Below, piece after piece: positions 1-10,989 of a stretch of DNA of 64,000 bases. The notes beneath the pieces were generated by a model. The model was not told the DNA's origin. It made no database searches and saw nothing but the letters and a program-made list of their open reading frames with translations. Source of the DNA: Siphonodentalium dalli (taxonomy: Eukaryota > Mollusca > Scaphopoda > Gadilida > Siphonodentaliidae); assembly GCA_032622095.1 (NCBI GenBank), contig CP136061.1, forward strand, positions 250,925,582 through 250,989,581, in the 5' to 3' direction. The position numbers and the translations under genes were made by a program. The first letter of the stretch is position 1. Each line of letters begins with the position of its first letter.

Positions 1-1549
1 ATAGAATGCATGGCTACCTGCAGAATGTAGATTTGTATATATTTATATCTGCATATCAACTGATGCTTGTATTTTTCTTCTAACTCACTCTGAGCTCACA
101 ACGCAACAGGATTGCATTCGGAATTTCAAGCCCATAAAGCTAGACACTTTAGAATCAAGCTTGCCAAATAAATTTCCATGAACCTCACATGAACTCACTC
201 AGTTGAACACAAGGAACGATTGTCAAGTTGGAAAATATTCTGTATGTATGGAAGCCCTATATTTTTAATGTGTGGATTTATCATAACTGGACTAAAGCCC
301 TTATAAAATAATCTGAAGGATACTGGATATCACACCAATAATCAATAGACATGTATTTGTTAGTTTTGAACAGGACAATATATTTTAATATTACTGCAAC
401 TGCATCTTTCTTATGACTTATTTTCTTACAAACTCCCAAATTTGAACCAGAAACAATTTAGGGCAAATATACATCTACGTGTACATATACATATATCAGG
501 ATATAAATATAGGCGATCATGCCAGACTAGCCATTATTTGTTCTAAAATAATGTACGTGTTAGGGAAATTGTAGAACCTTTATACAAAATGGTGATGCAG
601 CCAATCAAAATTGATGTGGGACTGATAAAGACGCAACCTGCTCGACTACCGAATCATACTGATTGATCAAATTGTAGTAACTCAACATCACTAAACCTGC
701 TTGTGAGCTGAGTATAATTCAATTCAACATTGGAATACCATAAAAACACCCTGTTCTCCCATAAGTTTAAAGAAAATAACACATTGAACTCATTTACATG
801 TATATTGCTGATGTGATACATGTATATGTCATTCCATTTATAACCATTTTGGCAACCATCTCACATCAAAGGCCATGAAATCTAGATAACAAAAGATGAA
901 CTACATTCAAATTATATCACCAGGTAACGTTTTTGTAGGAGTTTTAGGTTACTGATCAAATACCCTGTAATTGATGATTTCCTCAACATCTTTGTTATTG
1001 GGAAAATGTCTGTTTTTCATTCTACGACCAATATATTCCATCCAAAAACCTTATTTTCAGGGTCAAGAGCTCCCTGAAGGTCAATCCCATCCGATAATAG
1101 TACAGAAAATATCAGAAATGATACCTATATGTGGCACCTATGGATATAGGTCAATAAAATTCTAATTGGTGGCTCAACTTTGAGATAAAAGTGCTGAATC
1201 CCAAAATTGGGGTTCAGGCCCTCAAAAATGGATTTTTTTTTTGGTTTTTGGCAATTATCTTAAAAACCATTGACTTTTGGATATGAAAATGTATTACTGG
1301 CCCCCCATAATGTGGCCATTCCGCACATTTTGAGTGGTCACACGACCCCCTATGTCTAACAGTTCTGGAGATATAGTCACGACGGGTGGTAGTACTTCGC
1401 GCAAAAAGGGGCGTGGCCATTTGACCCATTTCGCCGTCAATGGGAAATGTGTTACCAACCAAATATTGTTTGTGTACCTTCAATTAGTGGATTCATGAAG
1501 AGTTTTGCTCTGGACATACAAGTGCATACAAAACCACCATGAGCTACTC
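1..1549. other. AT-rich non-coding sequence, no gene recognised
   Basis: No exon with convincing splice sites and no recognised domain was found here. It is probably intron or upstream sequence of the armadillo-like gene whose first visible exon is at 1819. A stretch at about 1205-1490 has a more even base composition and opens a spurious minus-strand frame. It contains no recognisable protein motif and may be an unclassified dispersed repeat. Confidence 0.5.
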
Positions 1550-1723
1550 TAGTAACATTCTTTAACATTTTTATAATTTTTTTCTACATTCTTTGAAAAT
1601 TTTATCATTTTTAATATGTGTTAAGCCAATGCATTCTCTTATATATGCGAGGCGACCTATGGTCGACTCACATATATAAGAGAATGCATTGGCACAGGGC
1701 CGTTCTGTTGGGTAAAGGGTTAA
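1550..1723. mobile_element. Half copy of a piggyBac-like TTAA MITE
   Basis: This is the right half of the family seen complete at 7673, 19656, 47859 and 51129. It has one near-perfect hairpin whose arms carry CCAATGCATTCTCTTATATA around a GCGAGGCGACC/GGTCGACTC loop. It ends in GTTGGGTAAAGGG followed by TTAA (1720-1723). The left terminus with CCCTTTACCC is missing, so the copy is truncated and cannot move. Confidence 0.75.
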
Positions 1724-1818
1724 ATATTCAATTTATGGCTTTTCATGGATTGTTTATACATAAATCAAGTTAATATGTCCTTCCATCTCTATGCCCAATA
1801 ATAACTAAATCTTTTCAG

Positions 1819-1915
1819 AAATCTGTTGTAATGAAGTTATGTGAAGCCGGATGTGTCCGTAGTCTTCTTGACTTTATGAGGGTCTATGATAAAGACGAAG
1901 AGGATTCCATTTTAG
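1819..1915 (+). CDS. Armadillo-like protein, internal exon A
   Basis: The exon follows an acceptor (CTTTTCAG) and is followed by a GTATCT donor. It encodes 32 residues starting KSVVMKLCEAG and ending EEDSIL, plus one base of the next codon (phase 1), which fits exon B at 2395 exactly. The amphipathic helical character (LCEAGCVRSLLDFMRVYDK) and the continuation in exon B look like an armadillo/HEAT repeat protein. I do not recognise the family. The 5' part of the gene is outside the window or not visible to me. Confidence 0.7.
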
Positions 1916-2040
1916 GTATCTGACTATATTATAATAGCATTCCATCTTTATAGGTATCATTATTAACTCCATGACTGGAGCTTCCTAAAATTTTATTTAA
2001 AAAATCTTTCATGGTATATGCTCAGCTTTACTCTGTGAAA

Positions 2041-2219
2041 CCATACACCTAAATAGACGAGTTTCGCAACGAGAACAAAAATCGTAAAAACAAACTGGCA
2101 AAATTTCATTGAATAAAATGTTAAATAACTTTTTTTATGCAATTTTATACTATAGTTGACTGTGGTTAGCATTATTTTTGGGCAATTAATCGATTCTGAT
2201 AACTGGAGCGGCATTTAAA
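2041..2219. repeat. Dispersed repeat also present at about 15296-15465
   Basis: The motifs GCAATTTTATACTA, GTTGACTGTGGTTAGCATTA and GATAACTGGAGCGGCATTT recur in the same order and orientation near 15400-15460. The shared block is non-coding, and no termini or target duplication could be fixed. Confidence 0.6.
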
Positions 2220-2394
2220 GAAACGTTGTTGTTGTTGAAATCTAGTGATATGAGGACCATCGAATCGGATTGAGTACCTTTAAGCAAACTGCATAAACTT
2301 TGGGGTTGATGCAGTTTGCTGATATTTTCTCATGGTATAAATCCCATGATGACGTTGAAACCACCGCTCATTTCTAATATGTTTATGTTTACAG

Positions 2395-2574
2395 CTTTGG
2401 CAATCCTTGAGAAGTTGATTCTTCTTGATCCGAGAATTAAAGCATCATTTGACAGATACGGAGGCCAAAATTTACTTGTTGTGATGTCTAGGTATACGAC
2501 AGGGAAATTAAAGATTCAAGTTGCCAAGTTTCTCAAGCTTATCTCCCGTCGAGTCACGAATTACAATAAAACAG
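2395..2574 (+). CDS. Armadillo-like protein, internal exon B
   Basis: The acceptor is GTTTACAG and the donor GTACGA. The 180-bp exon enters in phase 1 and leaves in phase 1. Its product begins ALAILEKLILLDPRIKASF and continues DRYGGQNLLVVMSRYTTGKL, ending in a basic helix around FLKLISRRVTNYNKT. Leucine-rich helical pairs of this kind are typical of armadillo-like folds, which is inference from pattern only. Splicing to exon C (10255) needs an intron of about 7.7 kb that carries the whole 38-bp minisatellite. Confidence 0.75.
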
Positions 2575-2700
2575 GTACGAAAATTCAGTTTTACACCACT
2601 TTAAAAAAAAAAATCACCCACCTAGAAAATCAAGATCAATTCAGTTTTACACCCTCACTTTTCAAAGAAATGTCTTTGTCCACAAGTGTTCGGAAATTGT

Positions 2701-3075
2701 GTGTCTGTCAATTGCAAAATGAGGTCCCCAAAGGGTTAATTTAGTAATTTCAGCACTGGGCTAGCATCACCAAATTGACCCTCTGGGGACCTCATTCTGC
2801 TTAGGCCTCATATTCTGGGAAGTATCTATAGTCTCAAATTAAACAAATTTAGTTGCTTTTTCCCTTCTGTTCAGTTTCTATATCCCCTAAATTTCAGAAG
2901 ATAAAATGAATAATCGAGGTTACAAATGGGTGAACATCACTTGAACTGGAGAATCTGATCCTAGGTCTCCCATAGCAGTTGAGACCTTAGCAGAATGAAG
3001 TTTTATTCAATGAAATAAGTACCCAGAGGGTGAGTTTGGTGATGCTAGCCCACCCTCTGGGTACCTCATTCTGTA
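2701..3075. mobile_element. Two adjacent fold-back MITEs of the CTCATTCTGC family
   Basis: Inverted arms of the type AATGAGGTCCCCAAAGGG and CCCTCTGGGGACCTCATTCTG occur at 2718-2800 and, as a second diverged pair, around 2990-3075. They enclose a GATGCTAGCC core. The same family recurs at 16653, 17663-18030, 42145, 43918, 55215, 57000 and 63518, which marks it as a mobile palindromic element rather than a local hairpin. Confidence 0.7.
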
Positions 3076-3104
3076 AATGACACCGTCTGCACCTTTTATT
3101 ATCT

Positions 3105-3222
3105 GTTGTCTGCTTTTATGTCCTGAACATCTCTCCAGATGAATAATGGACTCTTCCGATCTATATTTTTATAACTGATGAAAGAATTCATTTAGTAAAG
3201 AATGGGTAATGTAAACTTGGTA
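3105..3222. repeat. Fragment of the 'CTCCAGATGAATAAT' interspersed repeat
   Basis: The sequence from CTGTTGTCTGCTTTTATG through CCAGATGAATAATGGA to ATTCATTTAGTAAAGAA recurs, in either orientation and diverged, at 42000-42090, 50090-50280, 52600-52800 and 57240-57490. It is non-coding and directly abuts the start of the 38-bp array. Confidence 0.55.
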
Positions 3223-3223
3223 G

Positions 3224-6200
3224 CTCACCTTTTAATGTTCAGCAGGCCTCCTGTCCTTCGGGTCACCTTTTAATGTTCAGCAGGCCTCCTGTCCTTCAGG
3301 TCACCTTTTAATGTTCAGCAGGCCTCCTGTCCTTCAGGTCACCTTTTAATGTTCGGCAGGCCTCCTGTCCTTCAGGTCACCTTTTAATGTTCAGCAGGCC
3401 TCCTGTCCTTCAGGTCACCTTTTAATGTTCAGCAGTCCTCCTGTCCTTCAGCTCACCTTTTAATGTTCAGCAGGCCTCCTGTCCTTCAGGTCACCTTTTA
3501 ATGTTCAGCAGGCCTCCTGTCCTTCAGCTCACCTTTTATTGTTCAGCAGGCCTCCTGTCCTTCAGGTCACCTTTTAATGTTCAGCAGTCCTCCTGTCCTT
3601 CAGCTCACCTTTTAATGTTCAGCAGGCCTCCTGTCCTTCAGGTCACCTTTTAATGTTCAGCAGGCCTCCTGTCCTTCAGCTCACCTTTTATTGTTCAGCA
3701 GGCCTCCTGTCCTTCAGGTCACCTTTTAATGTTCAGCAGGCCTCCTGTCCTTCAGCTCACCTTTTAATGTTCAGCAGTCCTCCTGTCCTTCAGCTCACCT
3801 TTTAATGTTCAGCAGGCCTCCTGTCCTTCAGGTCACCTTTTAATGTTCAGCAGGCCTCCTGTCCTTCAGCTCACCTTTTATTGTTCAGCAGGCCTCCTGT
3901 CCTTCAGGTCACCTTTTAATGTTCAGCAGGCCTCCTGTCCTTCAGCTCACCTTTTAATGTTCAGCAGGCCTCCTGTCCTTCAGCTCACCTTTTATTGTTC
4001 AGCAGGCCTCCTGTCCTTCAGGTCACCTTTTAATGTTCAGCAGGCCTCCTGTCCTTCAGGTCACCTTTTAATGTTCAGCAGGCCTCCTGTCCTTCAGCTC
4101 ACCTTTTAATGTTCAGCAGGCCTCCTGTCCTTCAGGTCACCTTTTAATGTTCGGCAGGCCTCCTGTCCTTCAGGTCACCTTTTAATGTTCAGCAGGCCTC
4201 CTGTCCTTCAGGTCACCTTTTAATGTTCAGCAGTCCTCCTGTCCTTCAGCTCACCTTTTAATGTTCAGCAGGCCTCCTGTCCTTCAGGTCACCTTTTAAT
4301 GTTCAGCAGGCCTCCTGTCCTTCAGCTCACCTTTTATTGTTCAGCAGGCCTCCTGTCCTTCAGGTCACCTTTTAATGTTCAGCAGTCCTCCTGTCCTTCA
4401 GCTCACCTTTTAATGTTCAGCAGGCCTCCTGTCCTTCAGGTCACCTTTTAATGTTCAGCAGGCCTCCTGTCCTTCAGCTCACCTTTTATTGTTCAGCAGG
4501 CCTCCTGTCCTTCAGGTCACCTTTTAATGTTCAGCAGGCCTCCTGTCCTTCAGGTCACCTTTTAATGTTCAGCAGGCCTCCTGTCCTTCAGGTCACCTTT
4601 TAATGTTCAGCAGGCCTCCTGTCCTTCAGCTCACCTTTTATTGTTCAGCCGGCCTCCTGTCCTTCAGCTCACCTTTTAATGTTCAGCAGGCCTCCTGTCC
4701 TTCAGCTCACCTTTTATTGTTCAGCAGGCCTCCTGTCCTTCAGGTCACCTTTTAATGTTCAGCAGGCCTCCTGTCCTTCAGCTCACCTTTTATTGTTCAG
4801 CAGGCCTCCTGTCCTTCAGGTCACCTTTTATTGTTCAGCAGGCCTCCTGTCCTTCAGCTCACCTTTTAATGTTCAGCAGGCCTCCTGTCCTTCAGGTCAC
4901 CTTTTAATGTTCAGCAGGCCTCCTGTCCTTCAGCTCACCTTTTAATGTTCAGCAGGCCTCCTGTCCTTCAGGTCACCTTTTAATGTTCAGCAGGCCTCCT
5001 GTCCTTCAGCTCACCTTTTAATGTTCAGCAGGCCTCCTGTCCTTCAGGTCACCTTTTATTGTTCAGCAGGCCTCCTGTCCTTCAGGTCACCTTTTAATGT
5101 TCAGCAGGCCTCCTGTCCTTCAGCTCACCTTTTAATGTTCAGCAGGCCTCCTGTCCTTCAGCTCACCTTTTATTGTTCAGCAGGCCTCCTGTCCTTCAGC
5201 TCACCTTTTAATGTTCAGCAGGCCTCCTGTCCTTCAGATCACCTTTTAATGTTCAGCAGGCCTCCTGTCCTTCAGGTCACCTTTTAATGTTCGGCAGGCC
5301 TCCTGTCCTTCAGATCACCTTTTAATGTTCAGCAGGCCTCCTGTCCTTCAGGTCACCTTTTAATGTTCAGCAGGCCTCCTGTCCTTCAGCTCACCTTTTA
5401 TTGTTCAGCAGGCCTCCTGTCCTCAGGTCACCTTTTAATGTTCAGCAGGCCTCCTGTCCTTCAGCTCACCTTTTAATGTTCAGCAGGCCTCCTGTCCTTC
5501 AGCTCACCTTTTATTGTTCAGCAGGCCTCCTGTCCTTCAGGTCACCTTTTAATGTTCAGCAGGCCTCCTGTCCTTCAGCTCACCTTTTAATGTTCAGCAG
5601 GCCTCCTGTCCTTCAGCTCACCTTTTAATGTTCAGCAGGCCTCCTGTCCTTCAGCTCACCTTTTATTGTTCAGCAGGCCTCCTGTCCTTCAGGTCACCTT
5701 TTAATGTTCAGCAGGCCTCCTGTCCTTCAGGTCACCTTTTAATGTTCAGCAGGCCTCCTGTCCTTCAGGTCACCTTTTAATGTTCAGCAGGCCTCCTGTC
5801 CTTCAGGTCACCTTTTAATGTTCAGCAGGCCTCCTGTCCTTCAGCTCACCTTTTAATGTTCAGCAGGCCTCCTGTCCTTCAGGTCACCTTTTAATGTTCA
5901 GCAGGCCTCCTGTCCTTCAGCTCACCTTTTATTGTTCAGCAGACCTCCTGTCCTTCAGGTCACCTTTTAATGTTCAGCAGGCCTCCTGTCCTTCAGCTCA
6001 CCTTTTAATGTTCAGCAGTCCTCCTGTCCTTCAGCTCACCTTTTAATGTTCAGCAGGCCTCCTGTCCTTCAGCTCACCTTTTAATGTTCAGCAGGCCTCC
6101 TGTCCTTCAGCTCACCTTTTATTGTTCAGCAGGCCTCCTGTCCTTCAGCTCACCTTTTATTGTTCAGCAGGCCTCCTGTCCTTCAGGTCACCTTTTAATG

Positions 6201-7672
6201 TTCAGCAGGCCTCCTGTCCTTCAGGTCACCTTTTAATGTTCAGCAGGCCTCCTGTCCTTCAGCTCACCTTTTAATGTTCAGCAGGCCTCCTGTCCTTCAG
6301 CTCACCTTTTATTGTTCAGCAGTCCTCCTGTCCTTCAGGTCACCTTTTAATGTTCAGCAGGCCTCCTGTCCTTCAGGTCACCTTTTAATGTTCAGCAGGC
6401 CTCCTGTCCTTCAGCTCACCTTTTAATGTTCAGCAGGCCTCCTGTCCTTCAGCTCACCTTTTATTGTTCAGCAGGCCTCCTGTCCTTCAGGTCACCTTTT
6501 AATGTTCAGCAGGCCTCCTGTCCTTCAGCTCACCTTTTAATGTTCAGCAGGCCTCCTGTCCTTCAGGTCACCTTTTAATGTTCAGCAGGCCTCCTGTCCT
6601 TCAGCTCACCTTTTAATGTTCAGCAGTCCTCCTGTCCTTCGGCTCACCTTTTAATGTTCAGCAGGCCTCCTGTCCTTCAGGTCACCTTTTAATGTTCAGC
6701 AGGCCTCCTGTCCTTCAGGTCACCTTTTATTGTTCAGCAGTCCTCCTGTCCTTCAGCTCACCTTTTAATGTTCAGCAGGCCTCCTGTCCTTCAGCTCACC
6801 TTTTATTGTTCAGCAGGCCTCCTGTCCTTCAGGTCACCTTTTAATGTTCAGCAGGCCTCCTGTCCTTCAGCTCACCTTTTAATGTTCAGCAGGCCTCCTG
6901 TCCTTCAGATCACCTTTTATTGTTCAGCAGGCCTCCTGTCCTTCAGGTCACCTTTTATTGTTCAGCAGGCCTCCTGTCCTTCAGGTCACCTTTTAATGTT
7001 CAGCAGGCCTCCTGTCCTTCAGGTCACCTTTTAATGTTCAGCAGGCCTCCTGTCCTTCAGCTCACCTTTTATTGTTCAGCAGGCCTCCTGTCCTTCAGGT
7101 CACCTTTTAATGTTCAGCAGGCCTCCTGTCCTTCAGCTCACCTTTTAATGTTCAGCAGGCCTCCTGTCCTTCAGCTCACCTTTTAATGTTCAGCAGGCCT
7201 CCTGTCCTTCAGGTCACCTTTTAATGTTCAGCAGACCTCCTGTCCTTCAGGTCACCTTTTATTGTTCAGCAGGCCTCCTGTCCTTCAGGTCACCTTTTAA
7301 TGTTCAGCAGGCCTCCTGTCCTTCAGGTCACCTTTTATTGTTCAGCAGGCCTCCTGGTCACCTTTTAATGTTCAGCAGGCCTCCTGTCCTTCAGGTCACC
7401 TTTTAATGTTCAGCAGGCCACCTGTCCTTCAGGTCACCTTTTAATGTTCAGCAGGCCTCCTGTCCTTCGGGTCACCTTTTAATGTTCGGCAGGCCTCCTG
7501 TCCTTCAGGTCACCTTTTAATGTTCAGCAGGCCTCCTGTCCTTCAGGTCACCTTTTAATGTTCGGCAGGCCTCCTGTCCTTCAGGTCACCTTTTAATGTT
7601 CGGCAGGCCTCCTGTCCTTCAGGTCACCTTTTAATGTTGGGCAGGCCTCCTGTCCTTCAGGTCACCTTTTAA
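3224..7672. repeat. 38-bp minisatellite, left block
   Basis: About 117 head-to-tail copies of a 38-bp unit run without interruption. The unit reads TTTTAATGTTCAG, then CAGGCCTCCTGTCCTTCAG, then GTCACC. Common variants are AGGTC/AGCTC/AGATC, TTAATG/TTATTG, CAGCAG/CGGCAG and GGCCTCC/GTCCTCC. The GTCCTCC variant recurs at 3436, 3588, 3778, 4234 and 4386, which are spacings of 4, 5, 12 and 4 units, so part of the array amplified as multi-unit blocks. Because 38 is not divisible by 3, open frames here are low-complexity by-products with a 114-bp period. The array lies in the intron between exons B and C. Confidence 0.97.
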
Positions 7673-8064
7673 CCCTTTACCCAACAAAAGGGCCCTGTGC
7701 CAATGCATTCTCTTATATATGCGAGTCGACCATAGGTCGCCTCGCATATATAAGAGAATGCATTGGCTTAACACATTAAAAATTATAAAATTGTTAAAGA
7801 ATGTAAGAAAAAATGGTAAAAAGTGTTAAAAAAAGATTTTGTTTAGGCCAATGCATTCTCTTATATATTCCAGGCGACCTATGGTCGACTCGCATATATA
7901 AGAGAATGCATTGGCACAGGGCATAACTGTAACTATCACAATGTGGTCAATGAGCCGATTCCAATGATATCCATATTTGTATGGTTTTATTGAGACAGAC
8001 CCAAGATAATTTAGGCTGTTGCAGCTTTATTTGGCCGGTTTTGGCCGGTTTGTTGGGTAAAGGG
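7673..8064. mobile_element. piggyBac-like MITE inserted in the minisatellite
   Basis: The 392-bp element has termini CCCTTTACCCAACA and TGTTGGGTAAAGGG, flanked by TTAA at 7669-7672 and 8065-8068. The left TTAA completes a 38-bp unit (CACCTTTTAA) and the right TTAA resumes it (TTAATGTTCAG), so both flanks come from one target unit. Two long hairpins with CCAATGCATTCTCTTATATA arms sit inside. TTAA target duplication is the hallmark of piggyBac transposases. No coding capacity is visible. Confidence 0.9.
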
Positions 8065-9660
8065 TTAATGTTCAGCAGGCCTCCTGTCCTTCAGGTCACC
8101 TTTTAATGTTCAGCAGGCCTCCTGTCCTTCAGGTCACCTTTTAATGTTCAGCAGTCCTCCTGTCCTTCAGCTCACCTTTTAATGTTCGGCAGGCCTCCTG
8201 TCCTTCAGATCACCTTTTAATGTTCAGCAGGCCTCCTGTCCTTCAGATCACCTTTTAATGTTCAGCAGGCCTCCTGTCCTTCAGATCACCTTTTAATGTT
8301 CAGCAGGCCTCCTGTCCTTCAGGTCACCTTTTAATGTTCAGCAGGCCTCCTGTCCTTCAGGTCACCTTTTAATGTTCAGCAGGCCTCCTGTCCTTCAGAT
8401 CACCTTTTAATGTTCAGCAGGCCTCCTGTCCTTCAGGTCACCTTTTAATGTTCGGCAGGCCTCCTGTCCTTCAGATCACCTTTTAATGTTCAGCAGGCCT
8501 CCTGTCCTTCAGGTCACCTTTTAATGTTCAGCAGGCCTCCTGTCCTTCAGATCACCTTTTAATGTTCAGCAGGCCTCCTGTCCTTCAGGTCACCTTTTAA
8601 TGTTCGGCAGGCCTCCTGTCCTTCAGATCACCTTTTAATGTTCAGCAGGCCTCCTGTCCTTCAGGTCACCTTTTAATGTTCAGCAGGCCTCCTGTCCTTC
8701 AGGTCACCTTTTAATGTTCAGCAGGCCTCCTGTCCTTCAGGTCACCTTTTAATGTTCGGCAGGCCTCCTGTCCTTCAGATCACCTTTTAATGTTCAGCAG
8801 GCCTCCTGTCCTTCAGATCACCTTTTAATGTTCAGCAGGCCTCCTGTCCTTCAGGTCACCTTTTAATGTTCAGCAGGCCTCCTGTCCTTCAGGTCACCTT
8901 TTAATGTTCAGCAGGCCTCCTGTCCTTCAGGTCACCTTTTAATGTTCGGCAGGCCTCCTGTCCTTCAGGTAACCTTTTAATGTTCGGCAGGCCTCCTGTC
9001 CTTCAGGTCACCTTTTAATGTTCGGCAGGCCTCCTGTCCTTCAGGTCACCTTTTAATGTTCAGCAGGCCTCCTGTCCTTCAGGTCACCTTTTAATGTTCA
9101 GCAGGCCTCCTGTCCTTCAGGTCACCTTTTAATGTTCAGCAGGCCTCCTGTCCTTCAGGTCACCTTTTAATGTTCAGCAGGCCTCCTGTCCTTCGGGTCA
9201 CCTTCTAATGTTCAGCAGGCCTCCTGTCCTTCAGGTCACCTTTTAATGTTCAGCAGGCCTCCTGTCCTTCAGGTCACCTTTTAATGTTCAGCAGGCCTCC
9301 TGTCCTTCAGGTCACCTTTTAATGTTCGGCAGGCCTCCTGTCCTTCAGGTCACCTTTTAATGTTCGGCAGGCCTCCTGTCCTTCAGGTCACCTTTTAATG
9401 TTCAGCAGGCCTCCTGTCCTTCAGGTCACCTTTTAATGTTCGGCAGGCCTCCTGTCCTTCAGGTAACCTTTTAATGTTCGGCAGGCCTCCTGTCCTTCAG
9501 GTCACCTTTTAATGTTCGGCAGGCCTCCTGTCCTTCAGGTCACCTTTTAATGTTCAGCAGGCCTCCTGTCCTTCATGTCACCTTTTAATGTTCAGCAGGC
9601 CTCCTGTCCTTCAGGTCACCTTTTAATGTTCAGCAGGCCTCCTGTCCTTCAGGTCACCTT
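8065..9660. repeat. 38-bp minisatellite, right block
   Basis: The same 38-bp unit continues for about 42 copies after the MITE. AGATC and TTCGGCAGG variants are more frequent here than in the left block, while the TTATTG variant is absent, so the two ends have diverged or been homogenised separately. Repetition ends where CACCTT runs into unique sequence. Confidence 0.97.
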
Positions 9661-9775
9661 CCTCCATTACATTCTCCTTCTACACAAGATTTGATGATGT
9701 CATCATCTATGATGTCATTGCCAGTCAGTATGAAACATGGACATTGTCACATTGAATAACTCTTATCAATATTAA

Positions 9776-10095
9776 CCCTTTACCCAACAGAACGGCCCTG
9801 TGCCAATGCATTCTCTTATATATGCGAGTCGACCATAGGTCGCCTCGCATAAATAAGAGAATGCATTGGCTTAACACATATTAAAAATGATAAAATTGTC
9901 AAAGAATGTAGAAAAATATTATAAAAATTGTTTTTTTAGGCCAATACATTCTCTTATATATGCGAGGCGACCTTTGGTCAATGAACCGGTTCCAATGATA
10001 TCCATATTTGTATGGTGTTATTGAGACAGACCGAAGATATTTTAGGCTGTTGAAGCTTTATTTGGGCGTTTTTGGCCGTTTTGTTGGGTAAAGGG
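9776..10095. mobile_element. piggyBac-like TTAA MITE, internally deleted
   Basis: CCCTTTACCCAACA on the left and TGTTGGGTAAAGGG on the right are flanked by TTAA (9772-9775 and 10096-10099). The left hairpin is complete. The second is truncated after GCGAGGCGACC, giving about 320 bp instead of 392 bp. It is the same family as the copy at 7673, only 1.7 kb away. Confidence 0.9.
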
Positions 10096-10254
10096 TTAAC
10101 AGGTAAGATTGGAAAGTGCCAAAATTTGGCGATACCTCTGAATGAAAAATTTCCCTTTCTGGAAGGTGTACCCCCCTTGCCCTAGATTGCTTCTGGCACC
10201 CCTGTGCATGACTTCCATAATATCTTATCAAAATCATATTTCTTCCTATTTCAG

Positions 10255-10355
10255 CACCAAAAGTAGTGACTCGTATGCGAAAGTCACTTCGAGCCAGACC
10301 TGTTTCCGCACCTGTGCAGTCAGCTTCAAGATCAAAGCCGGATATATGGGATGAT
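10255..10355 (+). CDS. Armadillo-like protein, exon C
   Basis: The acceptor is TCCTATTTCAG and the likely donor GTATGT, giving 101 bp that enter in phase 1 and exit in phase 0. The product APKVVTRMRKSLRARP followed by VSAPVQSASRSKPDIWDD is a basic, serine-rich linker, unlike the helical exons before it. If the donor is not used, the frame reads another 20 or so codons to a stop near 10420, and an AATAAA lies at about 10382, so a terminal exon is the alternative. No later exon of this gene was found. Confidence 0.65.
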
Positions 10356-10447
10356 GTATGTTTACCTCAAAGCTTAGGCCCAATAAATACTGTATACTCA
10401 GGCACCTTACTCCTTACCTAAACAGGTCCCAAGTCTGATTCGGTTAA

Positions 10448-10702
10448 CCCTTTCATTACTGGAGCTGCGCTGGTGCAGCATTGAAGATCCTGTGCCAATG
10501 CATTCTCTTATATTTGTGAGTCTCCCACAGGGAGCCTCACATATATAAAGGCATGCACTAGCTTACAAGGTCAAGGTAAATATTGTTAGGCCAATGTATT
10601 CTCTTTTATAGCAGAGGCTCTCTTTGGGAGACTCACATATATAAGAGAATGCATTGGCACAGGGTTTATGCAAAAGTTCAGGAGGCTCCTGTCATGGAAG
10701 GG
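10448..10702. mobile_element. TTAA MITE, second family (CCCTTTCATTACTGG ends)
   Basis: TTAA flanks at 10444-10447 and 10703-10706 bracket 255 bp beginning CCCTTTCATTACTGGAGC and ending CTCCTGTCATGGAAGGG. Inside are two hairpins built on the same CCAATGCATTCTCTTATATA arms as the first family but with a CTCCCACAGGGAG-type loop. Relatives lie at about 48390-48577, 49862-50083, 59536-59772 and from 63807. Confidence 0.85.
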
Positions 10703-10734
10703 TTAAGGATATTGTTCTAAAAAAGTTGATTTAT

Positions 10735-10945
10735 GTGTAAGAAATGTGACTGTACGGTCTACGTGGGTGAAACAAAGCATCAGTTGGGAGGAGAACAACA
10801 GGGCATCTTAGAGACCCACCCAGGCTACATTTATATAAACCAAGTTTTGAACACTTCAACATGCTTGGTCATTCCATCCAAGACTTCTCTGTGCATAGTA
10901 TTAAAGTGAGTGGACTGTCGCCGTCATGTGAACTATCACCAACAT
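10735..10945 (+). pseudogene. Penelope-like retroelement remnant with GIY-YIG motif
   Basis: Translation around 10745-10790 gives CDCTVYVGETKHQLGGR, which resembles the C-(x)n-C-x-YIGETGR-L core of the GIY-YIG endonuclease domain at the C terminus of Penelope-like elements. After a one-base shift, a histidine-containing stretch (EHFNMLGHSIQDFSVHSIK) follows, as in the family. The frame is broken and the reverse transcriptase is absent, so this is a dead 3' scrap. Confidence 0.55.
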
Positions 10946-10989
10946 CATGACGGAAGTGACTCGCATTTGGGACAACAGAATGCTGTTTA

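Noticed and set aside
3843-7406. Many open frames of 60-88 codons with MFSRPPVLQ-type repeats
   Set aside because: They are translations of the 38-bp minisatellite in rotating frames, with no splice or start context. The array is intronic and the same peptide appears wherever the variants avoid stops.
3224-9660. Resemblance to a CRISPR array (short regular direct repeats)
   Set aside because: There are no spacers, the repeat is continuous, the genome is eukaryotic and no cas genes are present.
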